This document shows, piece by piece, positions 1-9,340 of a DNA stretch of 64,000 nt. A model generated the notes under the pieces. It did no database searches, was not told the origin of the DNA, and saw only the letters and a program-made list of their open reading frames with translations. Numbering within the stretch: the first letter of the stretch is position 1; every line of letters starts with the position of its first letter. This DNA is from JALYNX01 sp963749415. Its GTDB lineage: Bacteria; Actinomycetota; Acidimicrobiia; Spongiisociales; ZC4RG35. The translations under genes and the position numbers were made by a program. The DNA lies in the NCBI GenBank assembly GCA_963749415.1, contig CAVVMG010000001.1, forward strand, positions 1,922,001 through 1,986,000, given 5' to 3'.

Positions 1-1
1 C

Positions 2-829
2 CTGGGCGGAGGCGGCACGGTTCGAGGACTGAACGTCGGTGCTCGAGAATGGTCGCGAGCCCGGGCCGATGCTGTCACCGAGCGGGCAAAGGAGCTTGGC
101 GCCAAAGGCCTGGTGTGGATGGTGGTCGAGGACGACGGGTCGCTGCGCTCTCCGGTGTCCAAGTTCATGAGTGAGGTCGAGGCCTCCGCGGTGAAGGAGG
201 CCCTGGGCGCCAGTCCGGCTGACGTGCTCCTCCTGGCCGCCGACATTTGGCGGGTTGCGGTGTCCGTGCTCGGAGGGCTTCGCAACGATCTCCTTCGGCC
301 GGAAGGCCACGACGAGCTCGCGTTCCTATGGGTGGTCGACTTCCCGCTGTTCGAGGAGAACGAAGACGGCTCGATCACCTTCTCCCACCACCCTTTCACC
401 TCGCCGATCTCGATCGAAGAGATGCGGGACAAACCTCTCCATGCCCTGTCGAACGCATATGACGTTGTCCTCAACGGAGTCGAGCTCGGCTCGGGCTCGG
501 TCCGAATCCATGACCCGGACCTGCAACAACAGGTCTTCGGGATCCTGGGGATCGACGCCGCAACGGCGGAGAGGCGATTTGGTTGGTTTCTCGAGGCGCT
601 GCGGTACGGGACCCCTCCTCACGCCGGGTTTGCCTTCGGGGTGGACCGCCTGGTGATGGTGCTCCAGGGCGAGAGCTCGATCCGGGAGGTGATCCCATTC
701 CCGAAGACCCAAAGCGGGGTGGACCCGATGACCGGGGCGCCGACATGGGTCGATCCCGTCCAACTGGACGAGCTCGGCGTGGAGCTGTCGGACGCTGCCC
801 GAGCCCGTCAGGACGAGGAGTCGGGCTGA
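2..829 (+). CDS. aspS: Aspartyl-tRNA synthetase, C-terminal part (5' end outside window)
   Basis: Class II aminoacyl-tRNA synthetase that charges tRNA-Asp (or tRNA-Asp/Asn). The frame is open from base 2, so the gene starts before the window; about 275 of the usual ~590 residues are visible. They cover the end of the GAD insertion domain and the catalytic half: FLWVVDFPLFE, HHPFTSP, the loop LNGVELGSGSVRIHD and class II motif 3 GFAFGVDRLVMVL near the end, followed by the bacterial AspRS ending IPFPKT. rarA follows after 43 bp on the same strand. The anticodon-binding domain is not visible, so discriminating from non-discriminating type cannot be judged. Confidence 0.96.
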   Translation: MGGGGTVRGLNVGAREWSRARADAVTERAKELGAKGLVWMVVEDDGSLRSPVSKFMSEVEASAVKEALGASPADVLLLAADIWRVAVSVLGGLRNDLLRPEGHDELAFLWVVDFPLFEENEDGSITFSHHPFTSPISIEEMRDKPLHALSNAYDVVLNGVELGSGSVRIHDPDLQQQVFGILGIDAATAERRFGWFLEALRYGTPPHAGFAFGVDRLVMVLQGESSIREVIPFPKTQSGVDPMTGAPTWVDPVQLDELGVELSDAARARQDEESG

Positions 830-872
830 CCGGCGGGTCGGGTGTGCCCGATCCCATCTACCGTCCAAGGCG

Positions 873-2240
873 ATGAGCGACCTGTTTGCGGGCCGAGCCG
901 ACGATCTCGCGTCGCGCTTGGCGCCGCTGGCTACCCGGATGCGGCCCCGGACCTTGGACGAGGTCGTGGGACAACCCGCCCTGATGGCAGGGGGAGCCGC
1001 ATTCCGGCGGGTCGTCGAGTCCGGGCGCCCGGTCTCGATGTTGCTCTGGGGCCCACCGGGTACGGGCAAGACCACCTTGGCCAGGGTGATCGCCTCCTAT
1101 GCCGACGCCGAGTTCGAGACTCTCTCCGCCACTTCGGCGGGGGTCAAGGACATCCGCGAAGTCCTGGCCCGCGCCCGGGGCCGTCTCGAGACCGACGAAC
1201 GGCGCACCGTCCTCTTCCTCGATGAGATCCATCGCTTCGCCAAGAACCAACAAGACGCCCTGCTCCCCGGGGTCGAAGACGGGACCCTGACGCTGATCGG
1301 AGCCACCACCGAAAATCCCTTCTTCGAGGTCAACTCGCCCCTGATGAGCCGGATGACACTGTTTCGCCTCGAGCCCTTGGGCCCGGAGTCGATCATCGAG
1401 CTGCTGCAAAGGGCCTTGGAGGACCGAGAGCGGGGACTGGGTGCGATGGAACTGTCCGCCGAGGATGAGGTGCTGGAAGATCTCGCCACCAGGACCGGAG
1501 GTGACGCCCGGCAGGCGCTCAACGCCCTCGAGGTGGCAGCCCTGCTCGCCGAGGGTGGAGGGAGGGCGGATATCGGTTCCGACGACGTGGCCGAGGCGCT
1601 GCAACGACGAATCGTGCGGTACGACAAGACGGGGGATCGCCATTACGACGTGATCTCAGCCTTCATCAAGAGCGTCCGTGGCTCCGATCCGGACGCGGCC
1701 CTCTATTGGCTGTTCCTGATGCTGGAGGCGGGAGAGGACCCCGAGTTCATCGCCCGGCGCCTGATCATCCTTGCCTCAGAGGACATCGGCCTCGCCGACA
1801 GTCAGGCACTGCCGATTGCGGTTGCCGCCGCCGATGCTCTCGCCTACGTGGGGCTTCCCGAGGCCGAGTACCACCTCAGCCATGCGACGCTCTATCTGGC
1901 CACTGCCCCCAAGTCGAATTCGATCGGCCGGGCGATGGGTGAGTCGCGTCAACTGGTTCAGGAGGGACCGGCACCGAGCGTGCCCCCTCATCTCCGCTCC
2001 ACCGGCTACCAGGGTGCGGCGACCCTCGGGCATGGTGAGGGCTATCTCTACGCTCACGATTACCCGGGAGGGGTCGTGGAGCAGCAGTACTTCCCCGATG
2101 GGGTGCGGGCACGGGCACTCTTCCACCCCGGCGCCGCCGGCGACGAAGCCGAGGTGGGAGCCCGGCTCGATTCGATCGACGAGACCCTGAACCGGGAGGG
2201 TCGCTCCAAAGGAGACGGTGCAGAGGGCGGATCTCGTTAA
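873..2240 (+). CDS. rarA: Replication-associated recombination protein A (RarA/MgsA), AAA+ ATPase
   Basis: Cytoplasmic AAA+ ATPase related to clamp loaders that acts at stalled or gapped replication forks. The 455-residue length is normal. Walker A GPPGTGKTT lies at about residues 60-68 and Walker B LFLDEIHRF at about 114-122, followed by TTENPFFEVN with sensor 1 and the C-terminal tetramerisation domain (LIILASEDIGLAD, then the HLRSTGYQGAATLGHGEGY region). ATG at 873 fits the conserved N-terminus. It lies between aspS and alaS, a common arrangement in Actinomycetota. The fit to the RarA family is clear over the whole length. Confidence 0.95.
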   Translation: MSDLFAGRADDLASRLAPLATRMRPRTLDEVVGQPALMAGGAAFRRVVESGRPVSMLLWGPPGTGKTTLARVIASYADAEFETLSATSAGVKDIREVLARARGRLETDERRTVLFLDEIHRFAKNQQDALLPGVEDGTLTLIGATTENPFFEVNSPLMSRMTLFRLEPLGPESIIELLQRALEDRERGLGAMELSAEDEVLEDLATRTGGDARQALNALEVAALLAEGGGRADIGSDDVAEALQRRIVRYDKTGDRHYDVISAFIKSVRGSDPDAALYWLFLMLEAGEDPEFIARRLIILASEDIGLADSQALPIAVAAADALAYVGLPEAEYHLSHATLYLATAPKSNSIGRAMGESRQLVQEGPAPSVPPHLRSTGYQGAATLGHGEGYLYAHDYPGGVVEQQYFPDGVRARALFHPGAAGDEAEVGARLDSIDETLNREGRSKGDGAEGGSR

Positions 2241-2273
2241 TCTCGCCTCCCCTCGCGTCAGGCCGGGATCGAC

Positions 2274-4899
2274 ATGGACAGCAACCAGATTCGCAATCTG
2301 TTCACCTCGTTTTTCGAGGAACGAGGCCATGTCGTCCGCCCTTCCGCCTCCCTGATACCTATTGACCCCACTCTGCTGGTGACCAACGCCGGCATGGTCC
2401 CGTTCAAGCCCTACTTCCTCGGCGAGGAGCCCGCCCCGTACCCCCGGGCGACGACGGTGCAGAAGGTGGTCCGGACCATCGACATCGACATCATCGGGAG
2501 CACCCAGCGCCATCTCTCCTTCTTCGAGATGCTGGGCAACTTCAGCTTCGGTGACTACTTCAAAGCCGAGGCCATTCCCTGGTCGTATGAGTTCGTCACC
2601 GAGAGGCTCGGGCTCGATCCAGAGCGCCTCTGGTTCACCGTGCACGAGAGCGACGACGAGGCCGAGCAGATCTGGATCGACGCCGTTGGCGCCCCGCCCG
2701 ACCGCGTGCAGAGAGGGGGCAAGGACAACTTCTGGCAAATGGGAGTCCCCGGGCCCTGCGGGCCCTCCTCGGAGATCTTCTGGGACAAGGGCGAGGACCA
2801 CGGCCCTCCTGGTGGGCCGATCGGGGGCGGCGAAGATCGTTACCTCGAGATCTGGAACCTGGTCTTCATGCAGAACATCCAGGACGAGCCCTATCACGTG
2901 ATCGGCAACCTTCCGGAGAAGAGCATCGACACCGGGATGGGCTTGGAGAGGGTCGCTTCAGTGATGCAGGGGGTCCCCAGCGTCTTCGATATCGACACCA
3001 CCAAGCATGTGCGGGATGTCGCCGCCGAGTTCACCGGCCTCACCTACGGCGAGCAAGAGGTGCAGGACGTCTCGCTCCGCATCCTGACCGACCACGCGAG
3101 ATCGGTGACCTTCATGATCGGCGATGGAGTCATCCCCTCCAACGACGGGCGGGGCTACGTGCTGCGCCGGCTTCTGCGCCGGGCGGTTCGCCATGCCTGG
3201 CAGTACGGCGGAGAGGGTCTGGTGTTCCCGGCGTCTGGTGGAGGCCACAGTCGACGTGATGGGGGACTGGTACACCGAGCTCCGTGACAAGCAGGACTTC
3301 ATCACCCAGGTGGTGACCCGCGAGGAGGAACGCTTCCGGCGCACTCTGGAGTCGGGCCATCAATTGCTGGACGCCGAGCTCTCCGGTGGCAGCAGCTCGT
3401 CGCTCTCCGGCTCAACGGCTTTCAAGCTCCACGACACATTTGGGTTCCCCATCGAGCTGACCCGGGAGATCGCCGCCGAGCGGGGCATCGACGTGGACTC
3501 GGTGGGATTCGATACCGAGATGGAGGCGCAGCGGCAGCGGGCTCGGGCCGCCTGGAAGGGCGGGGACGAGCTGGCGGCACTCGATGTCTATCGGTCGGTG
3601 CTCGACGTCATCGGGCTCACCGAATTCGTGGGCTATGACGTCGAGCTGGCGGAGGGCCAGGTCCTGGCGATCGTGGCCGACGGGGAGTCGATCGAGCGGG
3701 CGGATGAAGGACGGGACGTCGAGGTCTTCCTGAGCAGGACCCCGTTCTACGGTGAGTCCGGCGGTCAGGTCGGCGACACCGGGCGGATCGAGACCGAGAC
3801 CGGGATCGCCCGGGTGGCAGACACCCAGCACGCCTTGCAGGGGCTCTTCGGGCACCGGCTCCGGGTCGAGTCCGGGTTCATCGCTGTCGGGCAATTGGCC
3901 TCCGCGTCCATCGACTCCCCGCGTCGGGAGGCGATCAGAAAGAGCCACACCGGTACCCACGTCCTGCACTGGGCGCTGCGCGATGTGCTCGGCGACCACG
4001 CCCATCAGGCCGGGTCTCTGGTCGAACCGGGCCGGCTCCGCTTCGACTTCTCCCACTTCGCCCAGGTTCCACGCGAGGAGCTAACCGAGGTGGAGCTGGC
4101 TGTCAATCAGAGGCTGATCGACAACTCGCAGGTGAGGACCACGGTGACATCGAAAGAACAGGCCGAGGAGATGGGCGCCCTCGCCTTCTTCGGTGACAAA
4201 TACGGCGACACGGTGCGGGTGGTCCAGGTCGGCGATTTCTCCACCGAGTTCTGCGGAGGCACCCACACCCACACCTCTGCCCAGGTCGGGCCTCTGCTCA
4301 TCACCTCCGAGTCCTCGATCGGCTCGAACCTGAGGCGAGTGGAGGCGCTGACCGGTCTTGCCGCCTACCAGCGGATCGCCGAGATCACGGCGAGCATGGA
4401 ACAGGTTGGCGACCTCCTCAACACCGGCTTTTCCTCTGCCGCGGAGCGTGTCGAGGGCCTCCTGGGGCGGGTCGCCGGGTTGGAGCGGGACATCGAGATG
4501 TATCGCAGCCAGCGTCGCGGCGAGCTCGCCGGGGAAATGGCCTCCACGGCGACAAACATCGGTGATGCCACGCTGGTGGTCGGCGAGGCCGATGACCTGG
4601 ATGGCGCCTCACTCCGACAGCTGGCGCTTGGGATCAGGGAGCGCACCGGTCCCCGCTCGGCTGTGGTCGTGGGCTCCCGCTTCGGTGGCAAGGGGTCTCT
4701 GGTCGGTGTCCTCACCAAGGACCTGGTCGACGCCGGGATCTCGGCCGCGGATGTCATTTCCGACGCGGCCCGCGAGCTTGGAGGGGGTGGATCCCGCGAT
4801 CCCGAGTTGGCGCAGGCAGGAGGGCAGCACGGGGAGCGGCTGTCGGCCGCATTGGAGCTGGCCCGGGTGGCTGCCGAGAAGGCTCTGACCTCCCTGTGA
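2274..4899 (+). CDS. alaS: Alanyl-tRNA synthetase, interrupted by one +1 frameshift near 3230
   Basis: Charges tRNA-Ala. Two overlapping frames together give a protein of normal length (~875 residues). The first frame (2274-3287) has the class II core, with FFEMLGNFSFGDYF, the QMGVPGPCGPSSEI loop and GRGYVLRRLLRRAVRH. The second frame carries the rest: the editing domain with the zinc motifs SHTGTHVLH and CGGTHTHTS, and the C-terminal DHHA1-like domain ending in the Gly-rich GGGGSRDPELAQAGG. The homologous sequence passes from frame 3 to frame 1 at about 3228-3233, between GLVFP and RLVEATVDVMGD, which needs removal of one G. AlaRS is essential, so an indel error in the assembly is the simplest explanation. 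Confidence 0.93.
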
Positions 4900-4941
4900 G
4901 CTCGCGTCCCGGTCGCGGATGACCCTGCGATCTCATCGCCA

Positions 4942-5346
4942 ATGAGCCGGATCCTGGGCGTCGACTACGGCACCAAGCGGGTTGGCCTGGCGCTTTCCGA
5001 CGGGTTGGGTCTCACAGCGTCACCGCTCACCGTCGTGGACAGCTCACAAGCCGTGTCCGAGGTGGCCCGACTCGCTCAAGAAAACGATGTCGGTACCATC
5101 GTCATCGGCCTCCCCACGGGTCTGGGCGGGGCTGAGGGCTCTTCAGCCGCCGATGCCAGGAAGCTCGGTGAGGAGTTGGCCCTCGCCACCGGTGTCGAAG
5201 TCGTGTTTCACGACGAGAGATTCACCTCCAGGATGGCGGAGAGCGCCCTCCTCGAGTCGGGAATGAAGCGCCGGGAACGGAGAAAGACCGTCGACAAGGT
5301 GGCTGCGGCCATCATCCTTCAGGACTATTTGGATTCTCTGAGATGA
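4942..5346 (+). CDS. ruvX: Putative pre-16S rRNA nuclease / Holliday junction resolvase-like protein
   Basis: YqgF/RuvX family protein with an RNase H-like fold, implicated in 16S rRNA 5'-end maturation in E. coli and earlier described as a resolvase. The 134-residue length is typical. Visible motifs are GVDYGTKRVGLALSD at the N-terminus (catalytic Asp), IVIGLPTGLGG, and FHDERFTSRMAE with the second acidic group. The ATG at 4942 gives the family N-terminus. The stop overlaps the mltG start (ATGA), and the alaS-ruvX-mltG-aroE order is standard in Gram-positive bacteria. Confidence 0.95.
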   Translation: MSRILGVDYGTKRVGLALSDGLGLTASPLTVVDSSQAVSEVARLAQENDVGTIVIGLPTGLGGAEGSSAADARKLGEELALATGVEVVFHDERFTSRMAESALLESGMKRRERRKTVDKVAAAIILQDYLDSLR

Positions 5347-6443
5347 CTTTCGAGCCAGTCCCCGAGCCTTCGCCCTGGTCGCGCGCCGCCAAGGTGGTCG
5401 CGGTCGTTGGCCTCGTTGCGCTCGCGGCCGTGGCCATCATCGGGGGCGCCTCCTATCTGGGGCGGGTGGTCGGATCATCCCTCGGGTCAGACGACGAAGC
5501 CGGCGGACAGGGCACTGTGGTAGCGGGGCAGGAGGTCACCATCGAGATCCCCGCGGGATCGAGTGCCGAGGACATCGGTGCCATCCTCGCCGCTCAGGGT
5601 GTCGTGCGCTCGGCCCTCGAATTCGAGGTCGCGGTTCGCAACAACGAGGCGGCTGCGCGCCTCCAGGCAGGCACCTACCCCATGGAGACGCTGATGGACC
5701 CTGCGGAGGTGGTGGCCATGCTGGTGGTGGGCCCGGTGGCAGACGTCTACCGGGTCACCGTGATCGAGGGCCTACGGGTTCGTGAGATCCTGACCCGTCT
5801 CTCCGAGAGCTCAGGCATCCCCTATGCCGAGTTCGAGGAGGCATTGCTCTCGGGTGAGGTCTCCACCTCGCTCCGGGAGATTCCAGAGGGAGCCGGGCTG
5901 ACCCACTGGGAAGGCCTCCTCTTCCCCGACACGTATGAGTTCGCCAGCACGGCCGAGCCAACCGACATCCTGCAAAGGCTTTCCTCGACGATGGAGCAGA
6001 GGGTCGACAGCATCGACTGGGCTGCTGCCGAAGCAGCCGGCCTCACCCCCTATGAGGGGCTGATCATTGCCTCGCTGATCGAGTCGGAGGCGATGCTCGA
6101 CGAGGAACGCCCGCTGGTCTCGAGCGTGATCCACAATCGGCTGTCCCAGGACATGAAACTCGACATCGACGCATCAGTGCTCTACGCGCTGGGTACCAGG
6201 GATCCGGCGGAGTTCGATCGTGAGGTCGACTCTCCCTTCAACACATACCTCGTTGCCGGACTGCCCCCGACGCCGATCTCCTCCCCGGGGCGCTCCTCGC
6301 TGGAGGCGGCTGCCGCCCCTGCTGCCTCTGACTACCTGTTCTATGTGCTCTCCGACCTGGAAGGCCATCATGCCTTTGCGTCGACCCTCGAGGAGCACAA
6401 CGCCAACGTGGAGCAGGCCAGGGCCGATGGAGTTCTCCCCTGA
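5343..6443 (+). CDS. mltG: Endolytic murein transglycosylase MltG (YceG family)
   Basis: Membrane-anchored lytic transglycosylase that cleaves nascent peptidoglycan strands and helps set glycan chain length. Of 366 residues, 14-40 form a single membrane segment and the rest is extracytoplasmic. A LysM-like subdomain (VTIEIPAGSSAEDIGAIL) is followed by the YceG catalytic domain. The catalytic glutamate lies in IIASLIESEAM (about residues 243-251), followed by VIHNRL and the conserved PFNTYLVAGLPPTPISSPG. Translation is probably coupled to ruvX through the 4-bp overlap. Confidence 0.95.
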   Translation: MTFEPVPEPSPWSRAAKVVAVVGLVALAAVAIIGGASYLGRVVGSSLGSDDEAGGQGTVVAGQEVTIEIPAGSSAEDIGAILAAQGVVRSALEFEVAVRNNEAAARLQAGTYPMETLMDPAEVVAMLVVGPVADVYRVTVIEGLRVREILTRLSESSGIPYAEFEEALLSGEVSTSLREIPEGAGLTHWEGLLFPDTYEFASTAEPTDILQRLSSTMEQRVDSIDWAAAEAAGLTPYEGLIIASLIESEAMLDEERPLVSSVIHNRLSQDMKLDIDASVLYALGTRDPAEFDREVDSPFNTYLVAGLPPTPISSPGRSSLEAAAAPAASDYLFYVLSDLEGHHAFASTLEEHNANVEQARADGVLP

Positions 6444-6473
6444 CCTCATAGCCGGCTGGCACACTTCGCCGTG

Positions 6474-7256
6474 ATGAGCCCTCTCCACTTCGCCCTGCTC
6501 GGCGACCCGGTCGCTCACTCCCGATCACCGGCGATACACACCGCCGCGTTGAGCTCGCTTGGCCTGGAAGGAACCTATGAGGCTCGCCAGGCCGACCTCC
6601 ACGTCCTGACCCGTGCTGTCGAAGAGTTGCGCGAGGGCAGTCTGGACGGGATCAACATCACCATGCCACTCAAGGAGCAGGCGGCAGCAGCGGCGGACTC
6701 TCTTCGCCCTCTGGCCGCCGGCGCCGGATCCGTCAACACGATGAGATGGCGCGACGAAAAGGTCGAAGGTGAGACGACGGATGCCGTTGCCATGAAGTCG
6801 ATCCTGGCGCGGCCCGAGTTCCGGGCCCCGTCGCCGATTCTCGTCTTAGGGGCCGGGGGTGCAGCTGCTGCCATCATCCAGGCGATGTCGTCGCGTGAGG
6901 TGGCGATCTCGGCACGCGACCCGTCGAGGGGATTGGAGCTTTCCCGCAGGCTGGGCAGAGAGATGGCCCTCGTGCCTTTCGGCTCTCCACTGGCGGGTGC
7001 TCTGGTGGTGAATGCCACACCGATCGGGATGAATGGAGAGGACCTGGCCCCGGGCCTCGTCGAGGAGGCGAGCGCCCTCGTCGACCTCACATACGGGCCT
7101 ATGGTTCCGCCCGCCACCGCCAGGGCCAGGGGGCTGGGAATCGCGGTGGTGGACGGTGTCGAATTCCTCGCCCTCCAGGCTGCGGAGTCTTTTTCGTGGT
7201 GGACCGGGCTCGAAGCGCCCTTCGCCACCATGCTGGAGGCGGCCAAAAACGGCTAA
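6474..7256 (+). CDS. aroE: Shikimate dehydrogenase (NADP+)
   Basis: Reduces 3-dehydroshikimate to shikimate, the fourth step of chorismate synthesis. Visible motifs are the substrate-binding SRSPAIHTAAL near the N-terminus, the catalytic lysine loop INITMPLKEQ, and the dinucleotide-binding GAGGAAAAI. ATG 6474 is chosen; GTG 6471, directly upstream and in frame, is an equal alternative. About 260 residues is normal. aroC, aroK and aroB lie 2 kb downstream, separated by a DUF4388 gene and a prepilin peptidase gene. The NADP-binding loop is SARDPSRG, which leaves cofactor preference open. Confidence 0.93.
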   Translation: MSPLHFALLGDPVAHSRSPAIHTAALSSLGLEGTYEARQADLHVLTRAVEELREGSLDGINITMPLKEQAAAAADSLRPLAAGAGSVNTMRWRDEKVEGETTDAVAMKSILARPEFRAPSPILVLGAGGAAAAIIQAMSSREVAISARDPSRGLELSRRLGREMALVPFGSPLAGALVVNATPIGMNGEDLAPGLVEEASALVDLTYGPMVPPATARARGLGIAVVDGVEFLALQAAESFSWWTGLEAPFATMLEAAKNG

Positions 7257-7317
7257 AGCGCAGAGCCCATATGGCCGAAATCGTTGGCAAGGATTTGTCC
7301 CGCAAGGAGTGGAAAAA

Positions 7318-8505
7318 GTGGCGCTTTCAGGAAACCTCGGATTCGTACCTCTCGATGAGGTGCTGCGGCTGCTGACTCGTTCCGACCAGCAGGGCTCCGT
7401 GGATGTCTGGGGTCAGGACGTTCGTGGTCGCATCTTCGTCAACAAGAAGGGCATCGGCCTCGCCACCACCTGTGACGACAAGGAACTGCGGCGTCATCTC
7501 GTCAACTCGGGCTACGTCGATGAGGCCTTCCTCGTCTCCGTCGACTCGGGATCGGCGACCCTCGCCCCGCTCGCCGAGAAGGAAGCCTCCATCGTCGATC
7601 TGCTTCGTGAGATGACGGTCGAGAGCCTCTTCCAGATGACCAGCAAGGGCTCTTCGTTCGAGGTAACGGAGTCGGCGACCTCGCCGTATGCCAGCCCGCG
7701 GGCCTTCGAGCTCGAAGCAGTTCTCGAAGAATCCCGCCGCCGGTCCCACGAATGGGCCGAAGTGCAGAAGGTCATCTCCGATCTCGACGGCATCATCAGG
7801 ATGAACCGCGACCTCGGTGAGCAGGACTCCGTGAAGATCGGCCGGGACGCCTGGCGCCTTCTCTGCGAAATGGGATCCGGGGCCTCTGTTCGCTCCATCG
7901 CCGAGCGCCTGGGAACGACCGATTTCTGGACGGCGAAGGTGGCCGCCGGTCTCTCCGAGCAGCATCTCCTCGTGTTCGCCGAGAGCATTGCCGAGGAGCC
8001 GTGGGTGGCACCGATCACCGAAGAGGCCAGTTCCGTCGAGGATGCCGAGGCGACCGAAGAAGTCGATCAGCCCGAGCCGGTTGCCGAGCGCGTCGTGGAG
8101 AAGGTCACCGATGAGTCGTGGTGGGTCGAGCCCGAAGCGGATGAGGCCGAGGACACCACCCCGGAGGCTGATACCGAGTCAGAGCCCGAGCCGACAGCGG
8201 AGCCTGCCCATCGCGACAGCCGCTTCGGGCAGTTCGCAGCCAAGGTCGAGGCTGGAGACGGCCAGGGGCTCGAGCTCGGCTACCAATCGCACGCATTCGC
8301 CGATCCCGCTCCAGGGACTGTGGCTGCAGACTCCGGTTATGAGTCGCCTGCAGACCTGGAGGCCGTCGAGGAAGACACCGAAGCCTTCCTGGAGAAGGTG
8401 TTCTCCCAGCTCGAGTCGAACGGCCAGCCCGAGGAAGAGGGCCACGGCCTGCTCCGCCGTCGCCGGCTGGGCTCGGTGCTCAAGGAAGTCACAGAAGAGA
8501 ACTGA
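7318..8505 (+). CDS. DUF4388 domain-containing protein with acidic C-terminal region
   Basis: A 395-residue cytoplasmic protein of unknown function. The GTG at 7318 is chosen because AAGGAG lies eight bases upstream and the protein then begins directly with the DUF4388 (PatA N-terminal-like) domain: ALSGNLGFVPLDEVLRLL, followed by a sheet-rich region (SVDVWGQDVRGRIFVNKKG) that in this family probably serves in regulation or scaffolding. The middle (about residues 145-220) looks helical, with a winged-helix-like stretch (SVRSIAERLGTTDFWTAKV). Residues ~225-380 are very rich in Glu, Asp and Pro and probably disordered. It lies between aroE and a prepilin peptidase, suggesting but not proving a link to surface appendages or polarity. 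Confidence 0.85.
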   Translation: MALSGNLGFVPLDEVLRLLTRSDQQGSVDVWGQDVRGRIFVNKKGIGLATTCDDKELRRHLVNSGYVDEAFLVSVDSGSATLAPLAEKEASIVDLLREMTVESLFQMTSKGSSFEVTESATSPYASPRAFELEAVLEESRRRSHEWAEVQKVISDLDGIIRMNRDLGEQDSVKIGRDAWRLLCEMGSGASVRSIAERLGTTDFWTAKVAAGLSEQHLLVFAESIAEEPWVAPITEEASSVEDAEATEEVDQPEPVAERVVEKVTDESWWVEPEADEAEDTTPEADTESEPEPTAEPAHRDSRFGQFAAKVEAGDGQGLELGYQSHAFADPAPGTVAADSGYESPADLEAVEEDTEAFLEKVFSQLESNGQPEEEGHGLLRRRRLGSVLKEVTEEN

Positions 8506-8548
8506 GAGCCGCTGCGGCGGGTCTCGGCGCCACTAGCTTGCTCCGGCG

Positions 8549-9331
8549 GTGATCGAAGTCATCGCCGGAGTTCTTGGTTTTCTGGGTGCCCTCGCCGCCC
8601 ACGACCTCGCCATACAGGCCTTGCGTGAGCTCCCGCTCCGCCCCATGGCCGGCACCTGCAGGCGCTGTGGCCATGGTCGGGGCTGGCTTGCATTCTCCTG
8701 TCAGGTCTGCTCGCAACGCGTCGGCCGGGAGCTGCCGCTCGCCCTGATCGGCGCCGCGGTGGGCGTGGCCTTCGCCAACACCATTGGGGCCAACTGGGCG
8801 CTGCTCCCGTATCTCGGCTTCCTCACCCTGACGCTGGCACTGGGGGTGACCGACCTCGACGACTTCCGGATCGTGGACCGGCTCAACATTCGGGGCACCG
8901 CGGTCCTGGCCGTGACGCTGGCACTGGCCTCGCTCGCCGATGGGACGCTCCCTGCCATGGGGAGAGGGTTGCTGGGCGCGCTCGCCTACTTCGCAGGGAG
9001 CAACCTCGTCTTCTTCCTCGCCGGTGGGCGGGGGTTCGGGTATGGGGACGTCAAGCTGTCGGCCCAGCTCGGCCTGTTCACGGCGTACGTCTCCTGGGGC
9101 ACCCTCGGTTGGGGCGTGATGATCACCGCGGTCATCGGTGCGCTGCTCTCATTCGGTGTCCTCGGCGTCGGGTTGGTGGCCAGGACACGGGCACGACGCA
9201 AGGCAGAGGGAGAGGGATCGACCGTCAAAGAGGTGATGCAGACCGAGCTCCCCTACGGCCCGGCCATGATCCTCGGAGCCTGGATCTCGCTCACCCTCGC
9301 CGGGCTCGGTGCTTTCCCGCTCCCGACGTAG
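8549..9331 (+). CDS. Prepilin peptidase / A24 family leader peptidase
   Basis: Integral membrane aspartic protease that cleaves (and in many members methylates) type IV prepilin-like signal peptides. The 260 residues include the cytoplasmic zinc-binding loop (CRRCGHGRG then CQVC, two CxxC pairs), several hydrophobic segments, and the two catalytic aspartate motifs VTDLDDFRI and GYGDVKL. The GTG start leaves only a short first helix. No pilin, secretion ATPase or pilC gene is present in the window, so its substrates must be encoded elsewhere. A TAGCTT hexamer nine bases before the start could be a -10 element. Confidence 0.9.
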   Translation: MIEVIAGVLGFLGALAAHDLAIQALRELPLRPMAGTCRRCGHGRGWLAFSCQVCSQRVGRELPLALIGAAVGVAFANTIGANWALLPYLGFLTLTLALGVTDLDDFRIVDRLNIRGTAVLAVTLALASLADGTLPAMGRGLLGALAYFAGSNLVFFLAGGRGFGYGDVKLSAQLGLFTAYVSWGTLGWGVMITAVIGALLSFGVLGVGLVARTRARRKAEGEGSTVKEVMQTELPYGPAMILGAWISLTLAGLGAFPLPT

Positions 9332-9340
9332 CATCTCCCG

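Noticed and set aside
3221..3240. Programmed +1 frameshift in alaS
   Set aside because: No slippery stop codon or stimulatory structure typical of +1 sites, and two other housekeeping genes show similar single-base indels, favouring assembly error.
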